Shown here in pieces: positions 1 through 6,277 of a stretch of 30,632 nucleotides of DNA (its first letter is position 1; every line of letters starts with the position of its first letter). Made by a program: the position numbers and the translations under genes. Under the pieces are notes generated by a model. The model was not told the origin of the DNA. It worked only from the letters and a program-made list of their open reading frames with translations, and did no database searches. The DNA is from a virus: positions 1 through 30,632 of the IMG/VR virus record IMGVR_UViG_3300033153_001485; one strand, given 5' to 3'.

Positions 1-146
1 GTCCGATACCCCTCTGTAAACTCCACCCGGCATCTATCAAGAGCCGTATAAGATACTTTCTGATTAAGTACATGGCTCATGCGCCAAACGATCCCTATAA
101 CGGCTATGATGAAAACCCCAAAAGCTGTGTATTCTCCAACGCTCAT
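1..146 (-). CDS. small N-terminally anchored membrane protein, 3' end cut off by window
   Basis: The ATG at 146 lies immediately after the TAA of the lipoprotein gene (147-149), and an AGGAGAGGGG stretch 4-13 nt upstream is a good ribosome binding site. The visible 48 residues begin MSVGEYTAFGVFIIAVIGIV. One hydrophobic segment covers about residues 8-22 and is followed by a polar stretch that is basic around WRMSHVLNQK. No stop appears before the window edge, so the C-terminus is missing. I do not recognise a family. The position after a small lipoprotein allows a lysis accessory role (inner-membrane spanin-like or holin-like) or superinfection exclusion, but nothing visible decides this. 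It is the most promoter-distal gene seen. Confidence 0.7.
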   Translation of the reverse strand, partial: MSVGEYTAFGVFIIAVIGIVWRMSHVLNQKVSYTALDRCRVEFTEGYR

Positions 147-326
147 TTATTCCCCTCTCCTATGATCGTACGAGCAATCAAATCGTATTCCATCTTTTAG
201 GCAGTACCAAGATAAATTATTATCTGTCCAGGTACAGTTATATCTTGCCGGCGCTGTTTCCGGTATCGTGCATCCGTTAAGAATCAAGAGTACGAATAAG
301 CACAGCTCTAGTTTGAGCAGCTTCAT
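147..326 (-). CDS. small cysteine-containing lipoprotein (candidate outer-membrane spanin or exclusion protein)
   Basis: From the ATG at 326 the product is 59 aa. It has a basic n-region (MKLLK), a hydrophobic core and the lipobox-like end LILNGC, with Cys19 as the predicted lipidated residue. The mature part is about 41 aa with three more cysteines (YNCTW, WYCLK, FDCSY). The frame is also open to an ATG at 368 with an AAGG 9 nt upstream, whereas 326 has no obvious Shine-Dalgarno. I prefer 326 because it gives a normal signal peptide. The gene overlaps the preceding one by 50 nt in another frame. Small phage lipoproteins are usually Rz1-type spanins or receptor-blocking exclusion proteins. 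The sequence is not notably proline-rich as Rz1 often is, so the function stays open. Confidence 0.6.
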   Translation of the reverse strand: MKLLKLELCLFVLLILNGCTIPETAPARYNCTWTDNNLSWYCLKDGIRFDCSYDHRRGE

Positions 327-468
327 TATAAATTGATGCAAGCATCCATCCTTTAGTAAGAAACTCATCCAGAGCCGCCTTAACTTGCGGCCTTGTCATG
401 CCGTCAATGTTAAGGATCTTAGAATATCTCTTCTGTACTGATCCTGTTGCTCCGTCTAATGTACCCAT
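277..468 (-). CDS. small hypothetical protein (63 aa)
   Basis: Begins MGTLDGATGSVQKRYSKI at the ATG at 468, which has an ideal GGAG 7 nt upstream. A longer open frame to 543 would overlap the previous gene and lacks such a site. The segment GMTRPQVKAALDEFLTKGW looks helical and the end (ASIYNEAAQTRAVLIRT) looks strand-like. No transmembrane segment or catalytic motif is visible. It starts right after the stop of the 108-aa gene and its 3' end overlaps the lipoprotein gene. I do not recognise the family. Confidence 0.65.
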   Translation of the reverse strand: MGTLDGATGSVQKRYSKILNIDGMTRPQVKAALDEFLTKGWMLASIYNEAAQTRAVLIRTLDS

Positions 469-470
469 TA

Positions 471-797
471 TTATACTCCTAACAAGTGTACAGTAAGCGA
501 TCCGGATGTAGGAGCTGTATCGCAAGTTGCAACAAGCCGCCAATACGGAAAGTAACTATCACAAGTTTGGTAAGTGTTTGTATTAGATGATACATCCCAT
601 GTGCCGCCAACATCAAAAGAGTTGCTAAAATCAGCGTGCATTGATGCCTGGCATTGGAAGGTAGCAGCTTGATTAAGGCCGTTCTCCAGGATTATTGTTT
701 TTAGCGTGTACTCTCCATTGAATACTGTATCTCCATCGTGATCATCAGTATCTCGTATAGCGAGAGCATCAAAGGTTTTCTCTCTTAATATACCCAT
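471..797 (-). CDS. beta-rich probable virion accessory protein (108 aa)
   Basis: The start at 797 forms a TAATG overlap with the stop of the upstream 175-aa gene, with AGAGAGAGG 8 nt before the ATG. The N-terminus begins MGILREKTF. The protein is rich in Thr, Asn and Asp with many short beta-prone runs, and it contains the segment FDVGGTWDVSSNTNTYQTC. This composition is typical of exposed fibre or head-decoration proteins. It carries no signal peptide or helix that would suggest an enzyme. I infer virion association from its place in a run of structural genes; no family is recognised. Confidence 0.65.
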   Translation of the reverse strand: MGILREKTFDALAIRDTDDHDGDTVFNGEYTLKTIILENGLNQAATFQCQASMHADFSNSFDVGGTWDVSSNTNTYQTCDSYFPYWRLVATCDTAPTSGSLTVHLLGV

Positions 798-1324
798 TAT
801 GTTATCCTCTCTCTATACATTATCAGATTCTCAACCGATGCTAAGGGCGTACCGGTTGATTTCGCCAAGACCTTGAATCCGGTTGTATAACCTACCGGGA
901 TATTGGGAGAATACCGGAAATTCTTGTTAGCAGTTTCCGCCCAAAAGGGTACATTGGTTGCGTTGGATAATCCTATTGATGCCAGCTCTGCCATCGTGAT
1001 CCGGATGCGTTCCGTTCCATCAACTTCAATGGTAATTTCAAAGTTAGCATTGGATCCGGTAATAGCAATAAAATCCAGCGTTCCTGTACCGGTTGTGCTA
1101 AACAATATATCATCAGTTGTTGTATTGAGAGTTAAGCCAATAGCATCAAAGTATGTTTTCATTTGATACTTCGTTGCTGATTCGCTGTCAGAGATGATCA
1201 CTTCGCTGCCGGACATATCAGCGGCAAGCCGATAAACGCCATCCCGAAGGATAACGCTTATCTTGTTGCCGAGATCATCATACAAACATACATTATTATC
1301 ATCGTAAATAGGATTATCAGCCAT
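797..1324 (-). CDS. beta-rich probable virion accessory protein (175 aa)
   Basis: I take the ATG at 1324 (MADNPIYDDNNVCLYDD), which has GGAG 7 nt upstream and overlaps the end of the 70-aa gene by 8 nt. The frame is open further upstream but without a ribosome binding site. The first 50 residues contain DLGNKISVILRDGVYRLAAD, a strand-turn-strand pattern often seen in phage fibre-associated proteins. The remainder alternates short strands with Gly/Thr-rich turns. No enzyme motif is visible. Its neighbours are a coiled-coil protein and another beta-rich protein, which points to the outer parts of the particle. Confidence 0.65.
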   Translation of the reverse strand: MADNPIYDDNNVCLYDDLGNKISVILRDGVYRLAADMSGSEVIISDSESATKYQMKTYFDAIGLTLNTTTDDILFSTTGTGTLDFIAITGSNANFEITIEVDGTERIRITMAELASIGLSNATNVPFWAETANKNFRYSPNIPVGYTTGFKVLAKSTGTPLASVENLIMYRERIT

Positions 1325-1529
1325 TGGCTTTCTCCATATTTGCATCGTACTTATCTTCCATGCGGATAAGTGTGGCATCCATCTTCGCTAAAAGATCTTT
1401 TGCCTGGCGCAAGGTTTTGTTTGCTTCATTTAACAACTGCAATTTTAGAGCTTCAACATTCCCGAAGTTTACCTGGATCTCGCCTGGCTTAGCTGCCGGG
1501 AGATCAACTTTTTTCGTTTTGTTGCTCAT
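1317..1529 (-). CDS. short coiled-coil protein (70 aa)
   Basis: Starts at an ATG at 1529 behind an AGGTAGG purine-rich stretch. The N-terminal 20 residues are basic and Pro-containing (KKVDLPAAKPGEIQVNFG). Residues about 24-66 form one helix with heptad-like Leu/Met spacing (EALKLQLLNEANKTLRQAKD, then LLAKMDATLIRMEDKYDANM). It could be a trimeric or dimeric stalk for the neighbouring beta-rich proteins. This is inference from pattern only, and no known family is recognised. The 3' end overlaps the next gene by 8 nt, suggesting translational coupling. Confidence 0.65.
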   Translation of the reverse strand: MSNKTKKVDLPAAKPGEIQVNFGNVEALKLQLLNEANKTLRQAKDLLAKMDATLIRMEDKYDANMEKANG

Positions 1530-1549
1530 CCTATTTACCTACCTTTCAT

Positions 1550-2509
1550 TTAAGCATCAGTACCCATAATAGTTGAGTACACGCTAACAGCGGCTCCTTG
1601 CCGGTTAGTCATGATAACCCTTACTGTGCCTGTTCCTGTGGCTGGTACTGATAGTGTTGGAGAAAATTCAATATAACCCTTATTGTCTTTCTCAGCAAAA
1701 GCAACTGCAACTGTTGCTAAGGAAGCTAAAGGCCCAAACTGTACTTCACATTTTGTCTTTCCCGATCCAGCAAATTCAACTCTGGATAGCTGGAAAGGCC
1801 CGGTTGATACTGTGTAATCATGATTATCAGAAGCTCCGGCTGCCGGAGATGCTGTTTTATAATCATGGATCGGCGTGCCACCTACTCCGCCAATTACAAC
1901 ATTGATTGATCCATCAGTATTGACGGCCATAGTATCTGTGCCATCGCTGATCGCAACATTATCTTGAGATGCGCTAAGATCCCGAATATCAAGATCTGTT
2001 GCAGTACATACAACATTCCATACGCCGGATTGCGTTACAGCAACAGTACCGGAGATAGCAACTGTGCCATCAACTGTGATCGCTCCGCCGCCATCATCAA
2101 TCGTAATGGAATTTCCGCCATCGTCAATACTAACATCGTTGGTAATGCCGGTTAGGGTTGTTACTGTTGTTACAGTTCCAATATCCCATGTTCCGGATTG
2201 CTCAGATGAAGTGATCATACGGCGATCAAGTGTCATACGAGCAAGGCCAATATCGCCCTCATCAACCGAATCAGTTGCAGTTTCATCAGCTAAAAACCCC
2301 TGGGCATTAACCTTATCTGTACCAATAGTAAACGCCGAATCATCAACATAGGCTGTTTCTAAGGTAACGGATGCGTTCACATCCAATTTATTGCCGGTAA
2401 CGCTAACAGCGTTGCCAGCGTTATCCGCCAGCTGGATAAACAACACATTTGAAGCTGTGTTTGCATCCTCTGTGCGTGATACCTGGGTTTTGAAAGCTGA
2501 ATCTGCCAT
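1550..2509 (-). CDS. repetitive beta-rich virion protein (319 aa)
   Basis: ATG at 2509 with GGAG 7 nt upstream. The middle third has short imperfect repeats (SGTWDIGTVTTVTT, then runs of SIDDGG/TIDDGG/TVDGTV, then SGVWNVV) that look like a stacked beta structure. The last 100 residues, from about DYTVSTGPFQLSRVEF to the end, look like a separate compact beta-sandwich domain. The N-terminal MADSAFKTQVSRTEDANTAS may attach to the particle. This arrangement of attachment region, repetitive shaft and terminal sandwich is common in phage fibre-like proteins. The precise role (tail, head fibre or accessory receptor binding) cannot be told from the sequence. Confidence 0.75.
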   Translation of the reverse strand: MADSAFKTQVSRTEDANTASNVLFIQLADNAGNAVSVTGNKLDVNASVTLETAYVDDSAFTIGTDKVNAQGFLADETATDSVDEGDIGLARMTLDRRMITSSEQSGTWDIGTVTTVTTLTGITNDVSIDDGGNSITIDDGGGAITVDGTVAISGTVAVTQSGVWNVVCTATDLDIRDLSASQDNVAISDGTDTMAVNTDGSINVVIGGVGGTPIHDYKTASPAAGASDNHDYTVSTGPFQLSRVEFAGSGKTKCEVQFGPLASLATVAVAFAEKDNKGYIEFSPTLSVPATGTGTVRVIMTNRQGAAVSVYSTIMGTDA

Positions 2510-2528
2510 TTTGTTTCTCCTTTTTTAG

Positions 2529-2783
2529 TTAAACATCTATTATTTCATCATTGCCGGCCATCTTTATCTTCTGGAGCAATGCTATTTTGCGCTTTGCTTC
2601 CACAATATCCATCGTTGTCATGTGCCGCTCTCGCTCTTTCGCCTTTAGAGCGATGTTGGTAATATCTTTTATATCTTGTTCAATCCGTACCAGCTGGCTC
2701 TTCTTGCTCTCCAGCAGCATCTCAAGATCATAGAGCTTAGCTGTGCTATCAGCCGGTACAAGATGTTGGCCTATATCTGCCAT
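2529..2783 (-). CDS. coiled-coil protein (84 aa)
   Basis: Starts at ATG 2783 in a TAATG overlap with the previous stop, with GGAG only 4 nt upstream. After a short N-terminal segment (MADIGQHLVPADSTA), residues about 16-77 form an almost continuous charged helix with Leu/Ile heptads (LYDLEMLLESKKSQLVRIEQ). No cysteines, signal peptide or enzymatic motif are present. It lies between two beta-rich proteins, like the other two coiled-coil proteins of this region, which hints at stalk or connector roles. The function is unknown. Confidence 0.65.
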   Translation of the reverse strand: MADIGQHLVPADSTAKLYDLEMLLESKKSQLVRIEQDIKDITNIALKAKERERHMTTMDIVEAKRKIALLQKIKMAGNDEIIDV

Positions 2784-3196
2784 TACGCTCCATATCCAAA
2801 CAATGAAGCATCAAAATCTTCATTGCCGGCGTTAAAATGTTCAACTGTTACTGTTACAACATCTCCAGGGCCTAATTCGTAAGGCGCTCCGGTATAATCA
2901 AAATCCTTATTAAGATCCGGCCCTGTCCTTTTAGTCCATACTGTTGTGCCATTTACTTTAAGCTTGTACTTTGCGTAATTTGTTCCGGATACAGCTGCGA
3001 TTACTAGATTCTCAAAAGTTGTTGCTGTAAAAACTTGCGTAATCAATGTTGTTTCCGTCAATGGCGCTATCCCAAGTGTACTAGCTTCCTTGAAAAACTT
3101 TGTCAAAGAGATGCCCTGTACAATAACATAGAGCGGATCTAATGGCGTTCCTGTTACCGGCGGCTGCGATACAACTCTTCTAAGTTCAACTGTCAT
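2783..3196 (-). CDS. beta-sandwich-type virion accessory protein (137 aa)
   Basis: ATG at 3196 sits 2 nt after the previous stop, and the Shine-Dalgarno is weak (GGGCC), so translation may be coupled. The C-terminal 80 residues contain YKLKVNGTTVWTKRTGPDLN and, later, YELGPGDVVTVTVEHF. This is a jelly-roll-like pattern of alternating strands ending in an aromatic-rich tail (DFDASLFGYGA). Such small sandwich proteins occur among phage decoration or adhesin proteins. I see no catalytic residues. The assignment to the virion is inferred from context. Confidence 0.65.
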   Translation of the reverse strand: MTVELRRVVSQPPVTGTPLDPLYVIVQGISLTKFFKEASTLGIAPLTETTLITQVFTATTFENLVIAAVSGTNYAKYKLKVNGTTVWTKRTGPDLNKDFDYTGAPYELGPGDVVTVTVEHFNAGNEDFDASLFGYGA

Positions 3197-3198
3197 AT

Positions 3199-3531
3199 TT
3201 AAGGCCCATTGTAGAAAAACTCCTGGATCACTTTATCATAGCGTACATAATTGAGCGTTGCCCGATTAGTCCATGCTGTTTCAAATTCAACCGGCGTATA
3301 GTTTCCGCTCTTCCCGGAGTTATAGTTAAAGTGATAAGTTAAAACTGATTCAGCAGCCGGATCAACAATCCGTACAATCATGTACAGGCCCTTCTCGCCG
3401 TTAATATCTCCAAGCGCTATGAAGGCATGATACTCCGGGTTTACTCCATTATCATCTCTTATGGATTGAAAATCAACTGTGCCATAAGAGCTGAGCTGTA
3501 CCCTCTGCTGCATATCATTGATCTGGCCCAT
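3199..3531 (-). CDS. hypothetical virion-region protein (110 aa)
   Basis: The ATG at 3531 has AAAGGA 9 nt upstream and follows the coiled-coil gene by 3 nt. The sequence MGQINDMQQRVQLSSYGTVD leads into a mixed fold that includes YHAFIALGDINGEKGLYMIV, and it ends in an aromatic segment (DKVIQEFFYNGP). It has no transmembrane segment and no recognisable motif. The regular strand spacing and position suggest a small structural or adaptor protein. I cannot name a family. Confidence 0.65.
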   Translation of the reverse strand: MGQINDMQQRVQLSSYGTVDFQSIRDDNGVNPEYHAFIALGDINGEKGLYMIVRIVDPAAESVLTYHFNYNSGKSGNYTPVEFETAWTNRATLNYVRYDKVIQEFFYNGP

Positions 3532-3534
3532 AGA

Positions 3535-3978
3535 TTATAATCCTTTTATCTGTTTCTTTATCTCATCAAGCTTAGCTTCCTTCTCTTTGCAGATCGCTTC
3601 TTGCTTCTTGAAGTTTTCTTTAGCGCTGGCTGCTTCCATCTTAGCTTGAGCGATCAGCTGCTCTTGATCAGCTTTATAAGTGGCAAAAGCCTTCCTGTTT
3701 CTATCAAGATCATACTTACCTTCTTCAACCTTTGTTGCTAAAGCTGCGTTCTCCGTCTTGATCCGGCGTGCTTCATTGGCTTCCTTAATAGGCTTCTCCA
3801 AATTATCCAAAGATCTTTCCCGATCCGCAAGCTCCGCTGCCTGTGCATCCAGGCTATTCTTTAAGATCCGGGCGCTGGCTGATAGCTGATTAGCTTCCGC
3901 TGTTTTCTGCTTAGCTTCTGCAAGCTCTGTATTGAGCGCATCCACTAGGCCCTGTGCTTTAATAAGTAAATCTTTCAT
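3535..3978 (-). CDS. long coiled-coil protein (147 aa)
   Basis: ATG at 3978 with GGAG 8 nt upstream. Nearly the whole protein is a charged alanine-rich coiled coil, from DLLIKAQGLVDALNTELAEA near the start to KEAKLDEIKKQIKGL at the end, with no proline except in a short break around NLEKPIKEANE. It lies immediately after three C1q-like domain genes. A structural stalk or a tail-fibre-associated rod is the simplest reading, but no homologous family is recognised. Confidence 0.7.
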   Translation of the reverse strand: MKDLLIKAQGLVDALNTELAEAKQKTAEANQLSASARILKNSLDAQAAELADRERSLDNLEKPIKEANEARRIKTENAALATKVEEGKYDLDRNRKAFATYKADQEQLIAQAKMEAASAKENFKKQEAICKEKEAKLDEIKKQIKGL

Positions 3979-4002
3979 TGTGCTATCTCCTAGTTAAAGG
4001 GT

Positions 4003-4512
4003 TTATGTTCCTATTAGAAATCCTTGAAATCTTGTTGCTGCTGGGCCACCACCATCATTTACTTTTACTACGCCCGTTGTTCCTGTATAAAGAACTTCAA
4101 CTTTGCAAGTATCGCCGGCTGTCATATAAGCAGTAGCGGCAACAGATTGATAATAAAAAGCAATAGCATTTAACATACTAAAATCATCAATTCCAGCTAT
4201 ATAATCCCCTACAAATAACTGTCCTGTCAATACTAACCTAACTAGAAATTGCGAGCAATTTGTTTGTATGCCACTCCATTGGATATTTGCCTTAAAGTCA
4301 TAATATCCATTTACCGGAGCTGTAAAAGAATAGGTTGTTGTATTGAAATTACTGCCTATGTCATAAGTTTCTTGACTAAATTGAACATCTTGAGCAACGC
4401 CACTTGAAACAATTAGATTAGCGCTGGATTTATACGCTTGAAACCCAACAAAAGGCGGCGTTGATCCTGGAGTAATTGTTCCTTCACTTGCTATATCCCC
4501 TGTTCGTACCAT
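4003..4512 (-). CDS. C1q-like jelly-roll protein (third paralogue, 169 aa)
   Basis: ATG at 4512, GGAG 7 nt upstream. After a short Gly/Pro linker (GTITPGSTPPFVGFQAYK) the rest forms one domain with the C1q-like signature YDIGSNFNTTTYSFTAPVNG followed by YYDF. This aligns with YDVGGYYDNTTYRFTPLVEG and FDTKGYYNTGTYRFTPLVAG in the two neighbouring proteins. The end (RFQGFLIGT) also matches in pattern. Bacterial and phage C1q-like domains trimerise and often bind surface ligands. I infer a fibre tip or decoration role. It is the most divergent of the three and lacks the upstream linker modules of the others. Confidence 0.75.
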   Translation of the reverse strand: MVRTGDIASEGTITPGSTPPFVGFQAYKSSANLIVSSGVAQDVQFSQETYDIGSNFNTTTYSFTAPVNGYYDFKANIQWSGIQTNCSQFLVRLVLTGQLFVGDYIAGIDDFSMLNAIAFYYQSVAATAYMTAGDTCKVEVLYTGTTGVVKVNDGGGPAATRFQGFLIGT

Positions 4513-4523
4513 AATCTTTCTCC

Positions 4524-5393
4524 TTATCTAATTAGGCATCCAGATAATACCATATTATCCCCTTGCTCTGTGCTTGCGCCAAACTGCGTTTGATAGGCAT
4601 AAGCTTCTATATAATCCGTTGTTCCATTCATTTCAACAAAGCCAGCAGCTACATTGTTATAATGGAAACCGCTTTGCAAAGCGCCAGAAACATTATTTTT
4701 GATCTGAGAAACAGCGCCGCTACCATTCCTAACTATTGTTGTAATCATTCTTGTACTTGCTGCCCAAGCGCCATCATTAGTCATTTGCCAAGATGCTTCA
4801 ATGTAGTACAATCCGGCAACCAAAGGCGTAAAGCGATATGTTCCGGTATTGTAGTATCCTTTAGTATCAAAAGTTTCACTATCGCAAGTGAAGTAAACAA
4901 CAGTATTATCGTTTAAGGATATTGTTCCGGTACTAAACGCTCTGAAAGCAACCGCATCATTTGTATCGGCGGAAGCTGGCGTTTGATATGTTGGAAGCGA
5001 TGCTGCTCCGGTTGAAGTGATTACATCGCCGCTCGTACCTGGCGCAAAGCGTACCCAGCTGGATCCGTTGTAATAAAGAAGATCGCCGGTAGTTTGGCCA
5101 GATATATCCAGGCCGCTTGCGTTGCCGTTCCATGTTGCTCCGGTATCAACAACAACAGCTCGCCATGTTCCGGAGATCGTTCCATAGCTTGAAATATCCA
5201 GCGTGGCAACTGTTGTGCTTGTGGCTGTTACATCATCCGGGATCACAATCTTGCCGTTGTTATCATAGATCGTAACAGAAACATATTGGCTATTAAGATT
5301 ATGATTTAATGCAATGGCTGATCCGCCTACTGTAATATCTTGAATGTAAGCCGGAGAGCCTAGATTGATTCCTGTTATCGCTGAAGTTCCCAT
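4524..5393 (-). CDS. modular fibre-like protein with C1q-like C-terminal domain (289 aa)
   Basis: ATG at 5393 with GGAG 7 nt upstream. Residues about 15-95 form a beta module (YVSVTIYDNNGKIVIPDD ... SSYGTISGTWRAVVVDTGAT) that also occurs in the 825-aa tail fibre. A linker with YYNGSSWVRFAPGTSGDVI and a GASLPTYQ motif follows, typical of phage fibre connectors. Residues about 147-288 form a C1q-like jelly roll (KGYYNTGTYRFTPLVAGLYY). It is probably a homotrimeric receptor-binding or accessory fibre protein. The shared module suggests it was assembled from parts of the main fibre gene or docks to the same partner. Confidence 0.8.
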   Translation of the reverse strand: MGTSAITGINLGSPAYIQDITVGGSAIALNHNLNSQYVSVTIYDNNGKIVIPDDVTATSTTVATLDISSYGTISGTWRAVVVDTGATWNGNASGLDISGQTTGDLLYYNGSSWVRFAPGTSGDVITSTGAASLPTYQTPASADTNDAVAFRAFSTGTISLNDNTVVYFTCDSETFDTKGYYNTGTYRFTPLVAGLYYIEASWQMTNDGAWAASTRMITTIVRNGSGAVSQIKNNVSGALQSGFHYNNVAAGFVEMNGTTDYIEAYAYQTQFGASTEQGDNMVLSGCLIR

Positions 5394-5404
5394 TGTTTAT
5401 CTCC

Positions 5405-5692
5405 TTAGTAAGGTAAAGATTCTTTCCAGCTATCGTATTCTTCTTGCGAGAAGCCAAGCTTCTGCATAAACCTTGCATCAAGATCATCCTTCTCTGCTTT
5501 CCTTGCGGCCTTCTTAGTAGCCTTATCCGCTTCTGCTGCCGGCCATGCAGCTTCAAGCTCTGCATCTGTTGGCTGCGGATCCGGAAGATTCCACTCAGTA
5601 ATCGTTTGAATATCGCCGGATTGTTCAACTCTCCAAGAAACATAACGATCTACATCCGGGAATAAATACATCAAGGTTGTGTTTGTATCCAT
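5405..5692 (-). CDS. small protein with a PxPTDxELEAAW segment (possible XkdW/tail-chaperone-like)
   Basis: ATG at 5692 with GGAG 8 nt upstream; 95 aa. The first 50 residues are beta-like (YLFPDVDRYVSWRVEQSGDI) and lead into WNLPDPQPTDAELEAAWPAA. That segment resembles the short domain found in XkdW-like and other tail-fibre-associated phage proteins. The rest is a charged helix (ADKATKKAARKAEKDDLDAR) ending KESLPY. Its place between two C1q-like fibre genes suggests an assembly chaperone or fibre partner. The family link is by eye and uncertain. Confidence 0.65.
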   Translation of the reverse strand: MDTNTTLMYLFPDVDRYVSWRVEQSGDIQTITEWNLPDPQPTDAELEAAWPAAEADKATKKAARKAEKDDLDARFMQKLGFSQEEYDSWKESLPY

Positions 5693-5710
5693 TTCAAAAT
5701 CTCCTTCATT

Positions 5711-6265
5711 TTATACTGCGTTTATAAGGGATGCGCCGAATGTAGTGTACCAAGCATTAGCAGTTTGCGTTTGCGCTCCGAAGCTATTGGCATATAATAT
5801 CATATCAAGATAATCGGTTGCTCCATCCATATAGAAAACGCCAGCATATTCCGTTGTTATATCCATATTTACCTGCGTAGCTCCAAACTTCTTTACCCCT
5901 CTGCCTTGCGTTAAGCTTCCGTTATGTCTAGCGTAACACATTACTCTTGCATTAACGATTCTTGAGCCATCATCATCCATATAGGCCGAGCCATAAACAT
6001 AATAATATCCTTCTACCAGCGGAGTAAATCTATATGTTGTGTTGTCATAGTAACCGCCTACATCGTAAATCTCGTTGTTTGCCGGTAAAACAACTTGCGT
6101 ATTATCTGGCAATGATGTTGTCGTGTTTACATTCGCAAAGAAGCCAATGAAATTTGGATCTCCACCGCCAGCTGCTTGAAATGTTGGCTGCGTTCCTGGC
6201 CCATTGGAAGTTAAAACCTGGCCTACTGTTCCATCCTCGTTAGGTATAATATCCCCATATTCCAT
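5711..6265 (-). CDS. C1q-like jelly-roll protein (first paralogue, 184 aa)
   Basis: ATG at 6265 with GGAG 8 nt upstream, just after the tail fibre gene. The N-terminal 35 residues are a fibre-type linker (GTVGQVLTSNGPGTQPTFQA) similar to the linker of the 289-aa protein. Residues about 38-182 are a C1q-like domain with DVGGYYDNTTYRFTPLVEGY and a conserved late segment DGATDYLDMILYANSFGAQT that matches NGTTDYIEAYAYQTQFGAST in the 289-aa paralogue. It is probably trimeric and surface exposed, acting in adsorption or decoration. No enzymatic motif is visible. Confidence 0.8.
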   Translation of the reverse strand: MEYGDIIPNEDGTVGQVLTSNGPGTQPTFQAAGGGDPNFIGFFANVNTTTSLPDNTQVVLPANNEIYDVGGYYDNTTYRFTPLVEGYYYVYGSAYMDDDGSRIVNARVMCYARHNGSLTQGRGVKKFGATQVNMDITTEYAGVFYMDGATDYLDMILYANSFGAQTQTANAWYTTFGASLINAV

Positions 6266-6277
6266 AATCTGATCTCC

